Assembly: GCA_030248295.1 (NCBI GenBank)
Contig: JASANH010000873.1
Coordinates: 434,001 to 498,000 of the forward strand
Length of the DNA stretch: 64,000 nt
DNA from: Mesodorylaimus sp. YZB2_4
Lineage: Eukaryota; Nematoda; Enoplea; Dorylaimida; Dorylaimidae
Direction of reading: 5' to 3'
Below the pieces are notes generated by a model that made no database searches, had not been told where the DNA came from, and saw only the letters and a list, made by a program, of their open reading frames with translations. Numbering within the stretch: position 1 is the stretch's first letter; every line of letters starts with the position of its first letter. Below are positions 50,301-63,565 of this stretch, piece by piece. The position numbers and the translations under genes are program-made.

Positions 50301-53300
50301 CTTACTAGAATCTGGGAGACGGCATGACTGGAATTGCGCACCATGCGAAGAATGGCGAATTGGAACCGTTCTGCAACTCGGTTCGCGAGGTGGCACATGC
50401 TGTGTCTGGTCTGGGAGAAGCTGCAGCGCAGGTAAGACTGAAACGTAGGTTAGCTAGATTTGCTAGCTGGTACTGACGAGCTGTTGGTTCTAGGCTGCTT
50501 ACTTGGTGGGTGTGGCAGATCCGAACAGCGTCCCTGGAACTCCGGCCCTGGTGGACAATGCAAAATTTGAGCAGAGCGTGCGAGCTGTGCGAGAGGCGTG
50601 CGAGCGGATTAGTAGCAGTCGTGTAAGCCAATCTGAAGTGTTGGAGGCAGCGACGATTGTTGCAAAACACACGAGCACGCTGGCCAATATGTGCCGAGAT
50701 GCGTCGAGCCGCTCACAAAATCCAGCTGCGAAGAAACATTTTATTAACTGCGCTCGCGACTTCGCAAGTTCGACTGCTGGCTTGTTGAAATCGATCAAGA
50801 AACTGGACGAGGATTTTAATGAGCCCAACAAACGGGAATGCGCCATGGCAACGCAGCCTCTGCTGGCCGCTCTGGACAATTGGTCAACTTTCATGGCTTC
50901 TCCAGAATTCACTGGTGTACCGGCTAAAATCAGTCAACAAGGAAGACAGGCGCAACAGCCCATTATCTATGCGGCGGGTGGCATGTTGGATGGATCGTGC
51001 GAGATGATCGTCACGGCCAAGGCTTTAGCAATGAACCCGAAGGATCCACCGACGTGGCAACAACTGGCAAACCATTCGAAGATCGTTTCGGACAGCATCA
51101 AGAGCCTGGTTGCGGCTATAAAGTTAGTCTATGCGTACAGCCTTGGTTTGAAAACGAAAATGCATGTTGCTCGTGTTTTTAGGGAGAAAGCGCCTGGTCA
51201 GAGCGAGTGCGATCTGGCGATCGAGCGCACTACGACCATTATTCGTTACCTTGATCAGACGGCTTTGGCAGCGATCAATCAGTCGTTAGCTGCCCGCACC
51301 AACAACACTGAACAAGTATGCCTGCTGTGCGTAGAGGCCTGCGGAGCAGCTGACCAATGCCTTTTGCTCATAGGGATTTTTGGAACAAGCCGACAACAGC
51401 GCTAGACAAATCTCGGACCGAATCGACCCCCTGCGTATGGCAGCGAAACGAGAAGCGGAGAATTTGGGTCATAGGGTAAGAAGTGTATTCAGCGCGACTC
51501 ATCGAGTTGAACACTAATTTCGGGAATATTGTAGGTGAATGATATTATGATTTATTTCGAACCATTGGCGGACGGCGTGATTGGTGCTGCGTCGAATATC
51601 TTGAACTCTCGGCGTCAAATGGCTTTACTGGATCAGTGCAAAACGGCAGCTGAATGCCAGCTGCAGCTGCTGTATGCCGCGAAGGACTCGGGCGGCAATC
51701 CGAAAGCGGCGGAATTTCACGGCTTGGTTGACGAGGGATGCGACAGCTTGCGTGAAGCATTGAATGAAATTCTACAGACCATTGGAGAAGCCATATCGGA
51801 GTCTGGTGTCGTTTCAACTATGGTCGATCAAATTAGCAAAGCTATTGCTAAGGTACGATTCAGCCTGCTAAGGCGCTTGAACGCAAACAAGTTAGTCTTT
51901 TTCTTCAAGACCGACGAGACATTGAGCATCGACGGTGGTTCTTACGCTGATTATCAGACACGTATGATTCACTGCTGCAAGGAGATCAGTCGCATTTCTC
52001 AAGAAATGGTGGCTCGCTCGTTCACCAACGTGGAGGAACTTGGTCCATTGGCTTTGGAATTGTCGAGGAACTACTCTCAACTGGCCGATGACACTCGTGG
52101 CGCTGTTGCGACTGTCAGTGGACCTGACGTAAGCACAGACTACGAACATTTGTTGCGGACGCAGCAGTGACCGTTTATGCACTTCGCTATAGGTTGCGCA
52201 TCGTATACGTAGCAGCGTGCAAGAATTGGGAACTGGCTGCATCGATTTGGTGAAGAATGCCGGCGCATGTCGCGCTAATCCGGGAGATCAAGTGTCTAAA
52301 CGGGATTTGTCCGAGTCGGCTCGTATCACTACCGAGAAAGTGGCTTTGGTGTTGGCCGCTTTGCAAGCTGGTGCTCGTGGCACGCAGGCCTGCATCCACG
52401 CTGCGTCCACTGTCAGCGGCATCATTGGAGACCTGGACACGACGATCATGTTCGCCACGGCTGGCACGTTGAACCCGGAGCGTGAGGGAGAGGTAAGACG
52501 ATTCTGCGTGGTGGGTGCGACGAGGGAAAACTGAAATTCGGTCCATTTTATAGGTGTTCTCTGATCACCGAGAAGCCATTTTGAAAACGGCGAAGGCCTT
52601 AGTCGAAGATACGAAGGCACTGGTAGCTGGAGGTGAGTCGGAATCGCAGCTGTGTTAATATTTCTAGTGACCTTTGATCCTTTTTCTAGCCGCATCTAGC
52701 CAAGAACAGTTGGCTGTTGCGGCTCAGAACGCGGTTCGAACCATTGTCCAGTTGTCCGATGTGGTGAAAGCTGGTGCCGCTGCCCTGACATCTCAGAATT
52801 CCGAAGCTCAGGTGCGTGTTTCTTTTCGTGGAATGTTCTTTTAGTGCTATTGCAGGTTATTTTGATTTTTTCAGGTCCTAGTCATCAATGCGGTCAAAGA
52901 CGTTGCCGCCGCTTTAGCGAACTTGATTCAAGCAACAAAGAACGCATCGGGCAAGAGTTTTAATGATCCTGCGATGGCATATCTGAAAGAAGCTGCTAAG
53001 GTACCGATTGATATTTCACGTGGGCGATATCTCAGATTGACTGATCTTTCTTGTTCCAGGTTATGGTCACCAACGTTACCAGCTTGCTGAAGACCGTGAA
53101 AACTGTGGAAGATGAACACCAACGTGGAACAAGGGCCTTGGAAGCTGCCATTGAGGCCATAGCGCAGGAGATTCGAGTAAGGGCCTGTTTGCAACACGCT
53201 TGTTGGCGCGCTGAAAGAAATTGGTGTTGTCTAGAGCTACGACTCTGCCGATCAGCCACTACGTGATGTGCCTCCGGAAGACCTCTTGCGCGTGACGAAG

Positions 53301-54909
53301 CCAATTACGGATGCCACGGCCAAGGCTGTTGCGGCTGGTCAGTCGTGCTTGCAAGACGACGTTATTGCCGCGGCTAACTTGGCTAGAAAAGTAATTCATG
53401 ACCTTTTGGCAACTGTCAAGGTGAGTGAGCTGTAATGATTTCTCATTCGAGCGAGGAACTGACTTGGTCGTTTCAGTCTGCGGCATATGCTGCTGAAAGT
53501 CCTGAAGCTCGGTACCGCTGTTTGGACGCTGGTCGAGATGTGGCCATTAAAGTTCGCGAGTTGTTGCAGACTTTACACCTGGTGAGTAGGCTCGGCTTGC
53601 ATATTGCGACTTTGTTCATAAAAGCATTCTATTTCTAGGTTTTGCAAAAGCCAACGAGCGATTCGCGTCAGTTATTGATTCCAGCATCACGCAGCATTGC
53701 GCAGGCGGTCACCGATTTGATTGCATTTGGAGAAATTCTGAAAGGTTCCGACTGGGTCGATCCATCCGATCCGGCTGTCATTGCGGAGAACGAATTGTTG
53801 GGAGCGGCTAATTCTATCGAAGCTGCTGCCCAGAAATTGGCCTTATTGAAACCACGTCAAAGTGCCAGGGTAAGGAGGGCAGTTGCATCTTTCATTTGAG
53901 TTGTCGAGTATGATGGTTGGGTCTGGCAGATATGTTTGATATTCTTGGGTTGTTGCTTTGGTGTTCAACCAGATGTCAGACATATCAGCTGGCTCCTACT
54001 GTTGCGTCGATGGTGTTGTGTTCTGTGTGACAAGGAAGTGTGTTTGTGTGAAAGTAAGAATGCCTTCTCTTTCCTAGGAAGCCGACTTTAACTTGAATTT
54101 TGATCAGCAAATTTTGGAAGCGGCCACATCAATTACCACTGCCGTTGCTGCCTTAGTGAAAGCTGCTTCCGCTGCCCAACGGGAACTGGTCGCCCAAGGA
54201 AGGGTATGTACTTTTCGATGATTTTGCTAGATGGAATTTTCCTTGTTGACATAGTTCATGTTGCTTCAGGTGGATGCTGCGCCTCGTTTCCAAACGGACG
54301 ATTATCAATGGTCGGAAGGACTCATATCAGCCGCACGATTGGTCGCTGCAGCCACGCACAGCTTATGCGAAGCCGCTAACGCTTTGGTTCAAGGTCATGC
54401 GAGCGAGGAGAAGTTAATATCGGCTGCGAAGCAGGTAAGCGATTGCGCGATTGTGACGGCTTTACCATCTGCACCCACTGCCATTCGGTTTTAGGTGGCT
54501 TCATCGACCGCCCATTTATTGGTCGCCTGCAAGGTCAAAGCTGATATGAACTCAAAGGCCATGCAACGCCTGCAGGCTGCTGGAAATGCAGTCAAGATTG
54601 CTACTGAACATTTAGTGCGTGCTGCTAGACAGGCCATCGATGCTGAAGAAGAACGCTTGGTGGTCATCTCGGACCGAATGGTGTCTGGAATAGCACAGGT
54701 GCGTTTTAACACGAGATATCTGAAGGGAGTAGCTTGAAAGCTTCTTTCGCCCGTTTCAGGTTTTGGACGCGCAAGAGGAGGTATTGAAGAAGGAACGAGA
54801 ACTAGACGAGGCTAGAGTCAGACTGGCTGCCATCCGCAAGGCCAAATATAAAGACCGTCCTGCAGGTCACGAAATGTCCCCCGACGCACCTTATTACTCC
54901 GACTTCTGA
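44335..54909 (+). CDS. TLN: Talin
   Basis: A gene of about 40 exons. ATG 44335 opens MAIISLKVRVAESGIVKTMK, the F0 domain, then DYGLFLADDDPKKGVW and LEYKKKVRTLKVRMLDGTVK (F0/F1). Next come LNWVDQSKTLREQGIEE (F2), LRDFLPKEYLK, and the F3 PTB-like domain with FTLDFGDYQDQYYSVQTTEG, IAGYIDIILRKK and KDHFGIEGDEGSTMLEDVV. The rod follows as many Ala-rich helical bundles. The C-terminal actin-binding THATCH/ILWEQ module includes LLVACKVKADMNSKAMQRLQ, VLKKERELDEARVRLAAIRK (end of the module and the dimerisation helix), and the tail ends YYSDF. Talin links integrin tails (through F3) to actin and recruits vinculin through rod helices. Rod domains run in order without an obvious break; I did not count all thirteen bundles. 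Introns are short. Confidence 0.97.
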
Positions 54910-55170
54910 TTCTTGCAAACTTTGCTTATCATTTTTACCGTATCATAGTTTTGCTTTTTCGCGCGACGAATGTCTGTATTGATCAGTTTTTATATTTTAT
55001 TTTTCATGGTTTCTTGGCTTCGGGGGACATCTATAGCAAGTTGTTAGGCATATCGGGAAACAGTTCTCTTTCTCTAGGAATACGATTGTAAAAATTTGCC
55101 TTTTTAGTACATACAGTAAAAGCCTTGACTTAAATGCCGTCTTTAAAGGATCAGTATGTGTGAGTTATCA
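54910..55170. other. Convergent 3' region of talin and the aminopeptidase
   Basis: Only 261 bp separate the two stop codons. On the minus strand AATAAA is found at 54996-55001, about 170 bases after the aminopeptidase stop and within 90 bases of the talin stop, so the 3' UTRs probably overlap. Confidence 0.5.
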
Positions 55171-58100
55171 CTATGCCTCCCAAGCTGTGACTAGACCTTT
55201 CTTCTCAAGCCAGCTTTCCAAGGCCCGTTCGTTCAGCTGCCGCCACTGGATGTTGATCTTGACGAATTCGAGCGTCTCATGGACCATGGCCTTGCTACCA
55301 CCGAGCTCCTTGTCTCGGAAGAATTCGGTCAGCTGAAAAGAAAGGACGTCGGGGCTGGAAACTGTGACCTCGGGGTGGTCTACCTCTTCATAGTCGACCG
55401 GAGTATTGTAGAAGCCGATAGTGCCTTTGATCAGGTTACCCAAAATGCTTGTAGTTTCCACCCTGCAAAGCGGGCGTGCGAATAGGTGCATGAGAAGAAA
55501 GGATGGACTTACAGTTTGATAATGTCATCCCAGTGCATTCTGACATGGCGCCAGCCCAACAGGCGGCCGACCGGGTTGGCAGCTACCTGAGCCCCAACCA
55601 TGGACATGAGATTGGGTCTGATGCTGTCTGGATGCAATGACATTTTGAGAATTCTGCAAGAAACGGACTGATCAAGTGATAAACGGACGTGCAACGAAGG
55701 TTACTGGTTCAGTCGCCACGGTTGTTGAGCGTAGGCCAACGAGCGGAGATATGTCAGCTTCTCTGAAGGCACTGTCGCATTTGAATACAAGTGCCAAACA
55801 GTTTCCCAAGCCACGAGTGAATCGTTGTACACGGCTTCGGCGCACACCAAACCCAGCAAGTCCGGCGAGACACTGAAAGCCAAGTATGTTGTGAGCAGTG
55901 ACATAAGCAAGTACGGGGTAGCACTTACCGCATGTTCTTATGCTGCCACCGCCAAAATAGGCCGACTGCCATAGATTTGCAGTCGGCTACGTCGAAGCGG
56001 CAAGAAGCGCCCAGTACTCTGGCCTGGAATAGCTTCTCCTCGTGTCCCGCAGCTAGTTCCCAGCCAACACGGTTGTACAAGGGTAAGAGTAGTTGACGAA
56101 CGTATTCCTAAAACGAGACTAGGCAGTGGTAAGGTAGTGGAAGGGCAGGCTAGTAGCCTTACTCGATAAGGTACATACACTTCGGACTCCAACAGTTGCT
56201 GATTAATGTTCGATAAGTAGCCCAATACGATATCAGCAGGTCCATAATTGGATTCTTTGGGAAAGTATTCCAATAAACTAAAAACAGTATCAACGTCCAA
56301 ATAGCCAGCACGTAGAAAAGCGAACGCATCGTCCAGTAACAACGTTCTGTCTGAAGCGCTGAAAACCTGAAATTTGGAGGCTTATGACAAAGATGGGCAT
56401 GAGATCGCAAGTCACGCTTACCTTGTGATCATCGACCAACTGACTGGCTAATGCTTTCCAGTTCTCCTTTTCGTAGAGGACCCTGTAGAAACCCGTTCCA
56501 TTCACGTTCCCTTTCATCCACTTGAAACCAGGAGCCAGTTTCGCTTCAGCTGAAACGCACCAGGACTCTGTTCTTGCAGCACTGGCCATTCGTCTTTGCA
56601 CTCCTTACCAGATCTCTTCTTCGTCAACCAGAAATCGGTAGACTTGGTTGGTGCCAAACTTGTGACAACAGTTATTGGCACATGCCACAATGTGTTCGAT
56701 TTGCTTAACAGACCAAGAGTTCAGGAAGGCCTGGGTATAACCAAATGAGAACGTACTCAGCATCCCTCATTTCCTTCAAATACAGCAGTCGCTTCTGTTC
56801 AGCCTTGACTACACCATTGCGATAGGTCAGGTTAATCATAGGATACCCAGCCTGCGTCGTCCAAGACTTGGCCACTTCAGTCAATGTCAGACCGCCAAGA
56901 TTCGAAGCGTACTGAAAGAAATGAAAAGCAGATCAGGGAGTGCTCACGATTGGTTGGTGCAAACCTTGGTGAGAGTCCTCCACAGATCATCGCCTTCCGC
57001 GTTTGAGTATCGATATGTGCTCAGGTAATCCCGCAAACCCTGCTTCAATGATTCTTCTCCAACTAGCGTCATTAGCATGTAGATCACAGCAGCACCCTGA
57101 AAACGCATTGGTGGCATTGATTCATCAACGCAGCACTCTTTTCAACGCACCTTGTCGTAAGTAATGGCATCAAAGACGCTTTCTATTTCTGATGGATCAG
57201 TCACATTGACGAAAATGGCGTGTGTAGTATTCAGGCCATCGAGAAACATGGCCTCAGTTGTGGCATCGGCTACGAACATGGACATCTGAAATGTATCAGC
57301 TGACTACGGCCAGCTGGCTGGCCTATATTTGCAATCTTTACCAAGTTCCAATGTGGCCGAATACGAGACGTGGCAAAATTCTCGATAAATCTAGCAAATC
57401 CCTCGTTCAACCAGAGATCAGACCACCACTTCATCGTGACCAAATTGCCGAACCACTGAAACAGGACGGTGACTGGGATAGAGGCTGATGCGACAGCAAT
57501 CGAGGACATGAGTACCTGATGACCCAACTCGTGGGTGACCACAGTGGCGATGGCTTCTTCGTTCTGAGTTGATGATCGTTGTGGATCGAAGAGGACCAAG
57601 TTATCACGGAACGTGACCAGCCCCCAGTTCTCCATGGCACCAGCAGCGAAATCGGCCAGGGCGATCAGGTCTATAAGAAACCAACTCAATGCCCTATAGA
57701 GCATACACTCCTCCCATCCTTACCGAGTTTCTTCATGGGATATGGTATTTGGAAAAAACTTTCCAAGTATTCCAAAGCGTCTACACCCACTTTCAATGCA
57801 TTTTCAGCCTGAGCAATTTGAGCTGGCGGGGCGTAAACAGATATCTGAAAGGCCGAGGTCAGATCAGTGAATGACTGAGTCGATGGAGGATAATCTTACC
57901 TCGACTCCAGCCGCAGTTGTATTCTTGACGTGAGGGAAATCGCATACGACCACAGCCAATAAGTAAGTACTCATTTTGACTGATTTCAGATAATGATCAA
58001 CGACAAAACCTGTTTTAGAGTCCTTGACTGATTGTTCCTGGGGCATATTTGACAAGCTGATCATGTCGGGCTCTCGGACGACTGATAAAGTGAAAAACGC

Positions 58101-59088
58101 TTTGAATCCTGGTTCATCCCAACAAGGAAACATTCTTCGAGCATCGGTTGGTTCGAACTGTGTGACAGCGACGAAGCGACGTTGTCCATCCAAAGTCTTG
58201 TACGAACTTCGATACAGCCCTCGCAGACCATCGCTCAGATTTCCTCGAAATGACAACGTCAACGAGTCTCGTTCCCCAGCTCGATACGCCCGATCAACGT
58301 GAATAGCCACCTGCTCCCTGCTATCGCACGTCTGCCACGATTTGATATTGCGATTCCTCAATGCCATATCAGAGTCGTCCATGTGCAGCCCCTTGGAATG
58401 GAACACGATCATGGATGATGAGGCCACGACATCAAAATCGATGACCACTTTGCCCTCGAACGTATGCTCGCTGATGTTTGGATGGATTCGTAAATCATAA
58501 TGAACAGGGACGATCGAGGATGGCAATCGAATGTCCGACCACGGAAACCCTTCGCACGTCGTGTTCGGTTTGACTTTCGTCGGCACATCCTGCTTCGTTG
58601 ACGGTTTGTGATCATCGCACGATCGAGATAGCACGGAGATGAGACATATTAGGAGGGCACCAGTGGTGGCCATACTGATCACGGGCCACACAAATCGGGA
58701 TCGACTGATCCGACGGAAAATACTCGATCGACTGGAAGCGGCCGTTTTCTCTGGTCGGATTCGATTATCCATACACAGTGCGTGAGCATGGCCGTCTACA
58801 ACACAAGCGAGTCACGGTCAGAAAAATACAAGTCAGGGCAAGAAAGAATATGTTTCTACTGAATCAGCTACCTCCATTCGGTTCCTGTAATTCATGGGCG
58901 TTTGCTGCTGCTTTAAGCAGTTTCCGACGTTGTATAGAATTTGTCGACATGGCTCCGCCTATATTAGTATGCAGGCAGGTGAGTACGAGCACAAGCATTC
59001 CTTCCCATGCAATACTCAGCTTACCAGGTGCGAAGCTAATATCGTCGATATCGCTGCCACTCACGCTGCTATCCGAAGCTGCCATCAT
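55171..59088 (-). CDS. M1-family aminopeptidase N-like type II membrane ectoenzyme
   Basis: The catalytic domain has the exopeptidase motif GAMENWG (about 57.63 kb), the zinc motif HELGHQ (HExxH), interrupted right after by an intron, then [20 protein letters not shown], whose NEGF glutamate is the third zinc ligand. Upstream are [20 protein letters not shown] and the barrel-like [18 protein letters not shown] single hydrophobic segment ([20 protein letters not shown]) near the N-terminus marks a type II membrane protein, and the ERAP-like C-terminal domain ends [13 protein letters not shown]. The ORF begins with an ATG at 58772, but exons 59025-59088 and 58872-58958 join it in frame through good splice sites, adding about 58 cytoplasmic residues ([20 protein letters not shown]...). 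I therefore start the gene at 59088 and regard 58772 as the alternative. Such enzymes trim N-terminal residues from extracellular peptides. The exact subfamily is not clear. Confidence 0.9.
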
Positions 59089-59815
59089 GGCCTGATTGGA
59101 GAGCACAAGTACTTTCACCTTGTTTAGTCCAAGGGGGCTCAAGCACTGCTCGACGTGGCCAATATGACAGTATCCAAGGCAAACATGTCCACATAGGCCC
59201 CTAATAATGTTTGCTGTTCCATCAAGATGCCTGTAGCATGAAATGTAAAAACCAAGAGCAAAGAGAGGAGCAGCGGCAAAACCAGATATTGACAAGGTCT
59301 GGACCGAGTCCCTTTGCCAGCTTCCGGCTAGGGACACACAGGTCTGGCTGAATCCGACGAGCCAACCTTAATCAGCTAGCTTTCATCGATTCTCCCTGCA
59401 CACGCTCATTTCTCTCCCTTCCTTTCCCTTTCTCTTGCCTGTCTGGCGGGTTGGCGGGCAAAGCACATGCCAGCACTTGGTGCCGAGCCAACTCTTAAAC
59501 TAATGTGCGAATAAAAAATGCAGGAACAGTGGTGACCAATAGTGTATAATATGAGCGCTGATTGAAAAACATATACAGCAGAATGTTTGCAAGGGAACTG
59601 GAGGTCGAATAATTATTCGATACCATACATGGCAGTTTTGAATTTGGCGCGGTTACTGTAGTTTGCTGCTTATGACATCACCACAAGTAGATTGTGCGGC
59701 TGCCACTTTTGCACTTTCCTTGCCACGTAGCCCACAAATCATTTGGAGGCTGGTTGGTCGTTTGAAAGTACGAAATTTTTGATCGCTGAAATATAATTTG
59801 GTCGATAGTCAAACC
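59089..59815. promoter_or_regulatory. Divergent promoter region of the aminopeptidase and COPG
   Basis: 727 bp between the two starts, in opposite directions. GGTTACTGTAGTTTGC near 59650-59666 is a sequence type that repeats in some small-genome invertebrates. No coding gene is seen. The minus-strand frame at 58864-59337 is accounted for in part by the aminopeptidase upstream exons. Confidence 0.45.
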
Positions 59816-62800
59816 ATGCATTATCTAAGGCGTGATAAGAAAGACGAAGAATCGTTGACGGCGGGCAATCCGTTTCAAAATCTCGACAAGACGACAGTTC
59901 TGCAAGAGGTATGTACTTTTGATCTATAGGCCTAAGTGGTGAATGCAGAGCTGACGTGACTTTGTTTACAGGCTCGTGTTTTCAATGAAACACCGATTAA
60001 TGCTCGAAGATGTTGCCATATTTTGACCAAGCTGTTGTATATCCTCGGTCAAGGCGAACAGATCAGTCGCACAGAGGCGACCGAAGCGTTTTTTGCTGTG
60101 ACGAAACTGTGGCAATCGAAAGATGTAAGATATCTACTGTATTCTGTCTTCGTCAAGTTATATTCATATCACATACTTGATCTTATTCCTTTCCAGCCGA
60201 GCTTGCGTCGTCTAGTGTTTCTGGCCGTCAAAGAACTTTCTGGGCTGGCGGACGATGTGATCATTGTTACGAGCAGGTGACGCTTTGTTGGTTCTCTTGC
60301 ACACTCTGTTGCTCCATTTTTTCTCATTCCAGTTTGACGAAGGATATGACTGGGAAGGATGATGCTTATCGTGGAGCTGCTGTTCGAGCCTTGTGCAGAA
60401 TCACTGACGTACGTAAGCTATAACCTGCCTTTCTACGTACGGTCAGCAGTGCTGAATCCGATTCTTTCAGGCTACTATGTTGCAAGCGATCGAGCGTTAT
60501 ATGAAACAAGCAATAGTAGACAAGAACCCGTCGGTGGCCAGCGCTGCCATAGTATCGTCTCTGGTAAGTTGTAGTATGGCCTACTGTATACTGATTATTG
60601 GAAGGAACTATGTACAGTAAAGAGCAGGCCTGGTCGGGGCTTTACAGTATTTATTTTCTAAAAAAAACCGAAATCGCTATACTTTTTTAGCACCTGATGA
60701 AAAAGAATCCGGAAGCTGTGCGTCGTTGGGTGAACGAAGTTCAAGAAGCTGTCAACTCTGACAACATCATGGTTCAGGTAAGAGTTCAGATTTTAAGGCA
60801 TCAAACAATATTTACCAAACAGCTTTTTTCTAGTTTCACGCATTGACCGTACTGTACAAAATCCGTCGCACGGATCGTTTAGCTGTTCGCAAACTGGTTC
60901 AAAAGCTGACGAAACAAGGTTTGAAAAGCCCGTATGCTGTCTGCTTTTTGGTAAGCGTATTTTTAAGTAGGTACGTTTCAGAGAAAACATTTAGAATGTT
61001 TTGCAGATCCGCTTATGCACTCGTTTGATCGAGGAGGATACCACGGGAACTGAAGTGGCGTTCATGTTCGACTTTATCGAAACCTGCTTACGCCACAAGT
61101 GCGAGGTGGTTATCTATGAGGCGGCATCGGCATTAATCCGTCTGCCTAACATCTCGAACAAGGAATTATCATCGGCTGTTTCCGTGTTGCAATTGTTTTG
61201 CTCTTCGCCCAAACCAACGTTGCGTTTCGCTGCGGTGCGCGCGTTGAATAAGGTATAGTGAAAATGGCATTTATATTCTTGGTTCAGGGATACTTGATTT
61301 CAGGTTGCGATGCACCACCCGGCAGCCGTTGTGCAATGCAATGTGGATTTGGAGCAGTTGATTAGCGACCAGAATCGTAGCATCGCCACGCTAGCCATCA
61401 CGACTTTGTTGAAGACCGGAGCCGAAAGCTCGATTGACCGTCTGATGAAGCAGATCAGTGGATTTGTGTCGGAGATTAGCGACGAATTCAAGATTGTCGT
61501 CATCGACGCCATTCGATCGTTGTGTGCTCGTTATCCAAGGAAACATGCGGTCATGATGGGCTTCTTGTCCACTATGCTGCGAGATGAGGTATGGCGCATT
61601 TTGTAGTTTTTAAACGGCCAGTCACAAAAATTTATTTTCTTCAGGGCGGATACGAATATAAGAAGGCCATTATCGATACGATTGTGTCGATAGTAGAAGA
61701 AAACCCCGATGCTAAGGAAGCTGGTAAGTTGCTTAGCTCATCCAAAATGAATACTGCAGTACAAACGTGTGCATCGATTTAGGTTTGGGTCATCTTTGCG
61801 AATTTATCGAGGATTGTGAGCACGCACCGCTGGCCACGAAAATCTTGCATTTATTAGGTCGCGAAGGGCCCAAGTCGAGCAATCCAAGCAAATATATTCG
61901 GTTTATTTATAATCGCGTTATCTTGGAAAGCGCACAAGTGCGCGCAGGTAAGACTTTCTCGTGCACGAGAGGGCAGAGTCAGTTCAATTCGTTATTTTAA
62001 ATTTCAGCCGCTGTGTCAGCGCTGGCGAAATTCGGCGCTCAATGCGAGCAACTACGGGACAGCATTTGTGTGTTGCTGGAACGGTGTTCTTTGGATTCGG
62101 ACGACGAAGTTCGTGATCGGGCAACTTGTGCGTTGACCTTGCTGCGCCAAGATCAATTGCAATTGGCCAAGAGGCTGATTCTTACTGGTAAGCACAAGTA
62201 CTCTTATTTTCAGTCTCGTATTATTATTATTATAAGTTCTCTGCCCCAAGGTCTGTTCGTGTCAGCTGTTGGCTTGGAACAGGCTTGTCGCTCTTATTTG
62301 GAGAACAACGCCACTGATCGTCCGTTCGACTTGAAGAATTTGCCGCCAACTACGGTGCCGATTGGAATGTCGGAAACGAGGAAACCAGTGGTTTTGCCGG
62401 GTACGAGTGGTCTAATTATTCAACTAGGAATTTCTCAAAGGAAGTATTTTAGGTGTAGGAGTTAATGTGGAACCAGCGGCAGCAGCTGCCGCAGAACCCG
62501 GCGCCGTTCGAGAAGAAAAGGTCAAACGAATGCCGCAGGATATTATTGCCGAGAAGCTCAAGCTAATTCCAGCGTTGGCTGAGCTAGGTCCGTTGTTCAA
62601 AGCTTCTGAACCAGTGCAGTTGACGGAATCGGAAACGGAATACGTGGTTCACTGCACGAAATTGGCTTTTCAAAATCATGTCGTGTTTAAGGTGGGTGAA
62701 TTTCTGATTTTGTTTGTGAACGAAATGATGATTTGTGTGATTTCAGTTTGATTGTCGGAACACGGTCAGTGATCATCTGTTGGACAGTGTGACCGTGGCC

Positions 62801-63565
62801 ATGGAGCCGGATGCGGATAATTGGGTTTTCGTTACGAATGTTCAATGTGATCGTCTGGCATACAATCAACCTGGCGAAGCTTACACCATTTTCGAACTGC
62901 CAGAAGATACTACGTGCGGTAAGTATTAAATTGATGATAATGGAATGGCGAACGGGAAATGCACCTGCTTTTTTTTAGTCACTGCTAGTTTCCGATGCAC
63001 TTTGAAATTCACAGTTCGGGACTGCGATCCAGCGACTGGAGAACCAGACGCCGAAGAAGGATTCCCGGATGAATATGTGGTATGTTATCCATCTTGTAAT
63101 ATTTGTTGCACTGGTAAATCTTTTTCGATTGTTACAGTTAGAAGACGTGGATGTGACCGTGGCTGATCACGTCATGCCGATGATGAAACCGAACTTCCAA
63201 GCATTTTGGGACGAAGTGGGAGAAGAGAACCATGTGGAAAATACGTACGCGTTGTCATCTATGAAATCGTTGCAAGGTAATGCGGCAATGGCTATTGCAG
63301 ACATGGTCTAAACACTGTCCTCTTTGCAGAGGCCGTGAAGAATCTGCTCGTCTTCATGGGGTTGGGCGTATGTGAACGCTCAGATAAGGTGGGCGAGGGC
63401 AAGACCTCGCATACGTTGTTACTCGCTGGTTTGTACCGCGGCGGCGTCGATGTGGCCGCCCGTGCCAAGTTGGCTTTGACTCCGGATGGGGCAGTGAATA
63501 TGAATTTGGCCGTACGTTCGCAAGATCCGGTCGTCTCGCAAATTGTGGCTGATGCTATCAGTTAG
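59816..63565 (+). CDS. COPG: Coatomer subunit gamma
   Basis: From ATG 59816 the protein reads [20 protein letters not shown], then [79 protein letters not shown], and [20 protein letters not shown]. The second half has [40 protein letters not shown], a linker, then the appendage domain ([38 protein letters not shown], and a C-terminus ending in [14 protein letters not shown]). Gene order of motifs and length (about 880 residues) match gamma-COP. It forms the F-subcomplex of the COPI coat with beta, delta and zeta subunits, and acts in Golgi-to-ER and intra-Golgi vesicle transport. About 17 short introns interrupt it. Exon boundaries are by eye. Confidence 0.96.
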
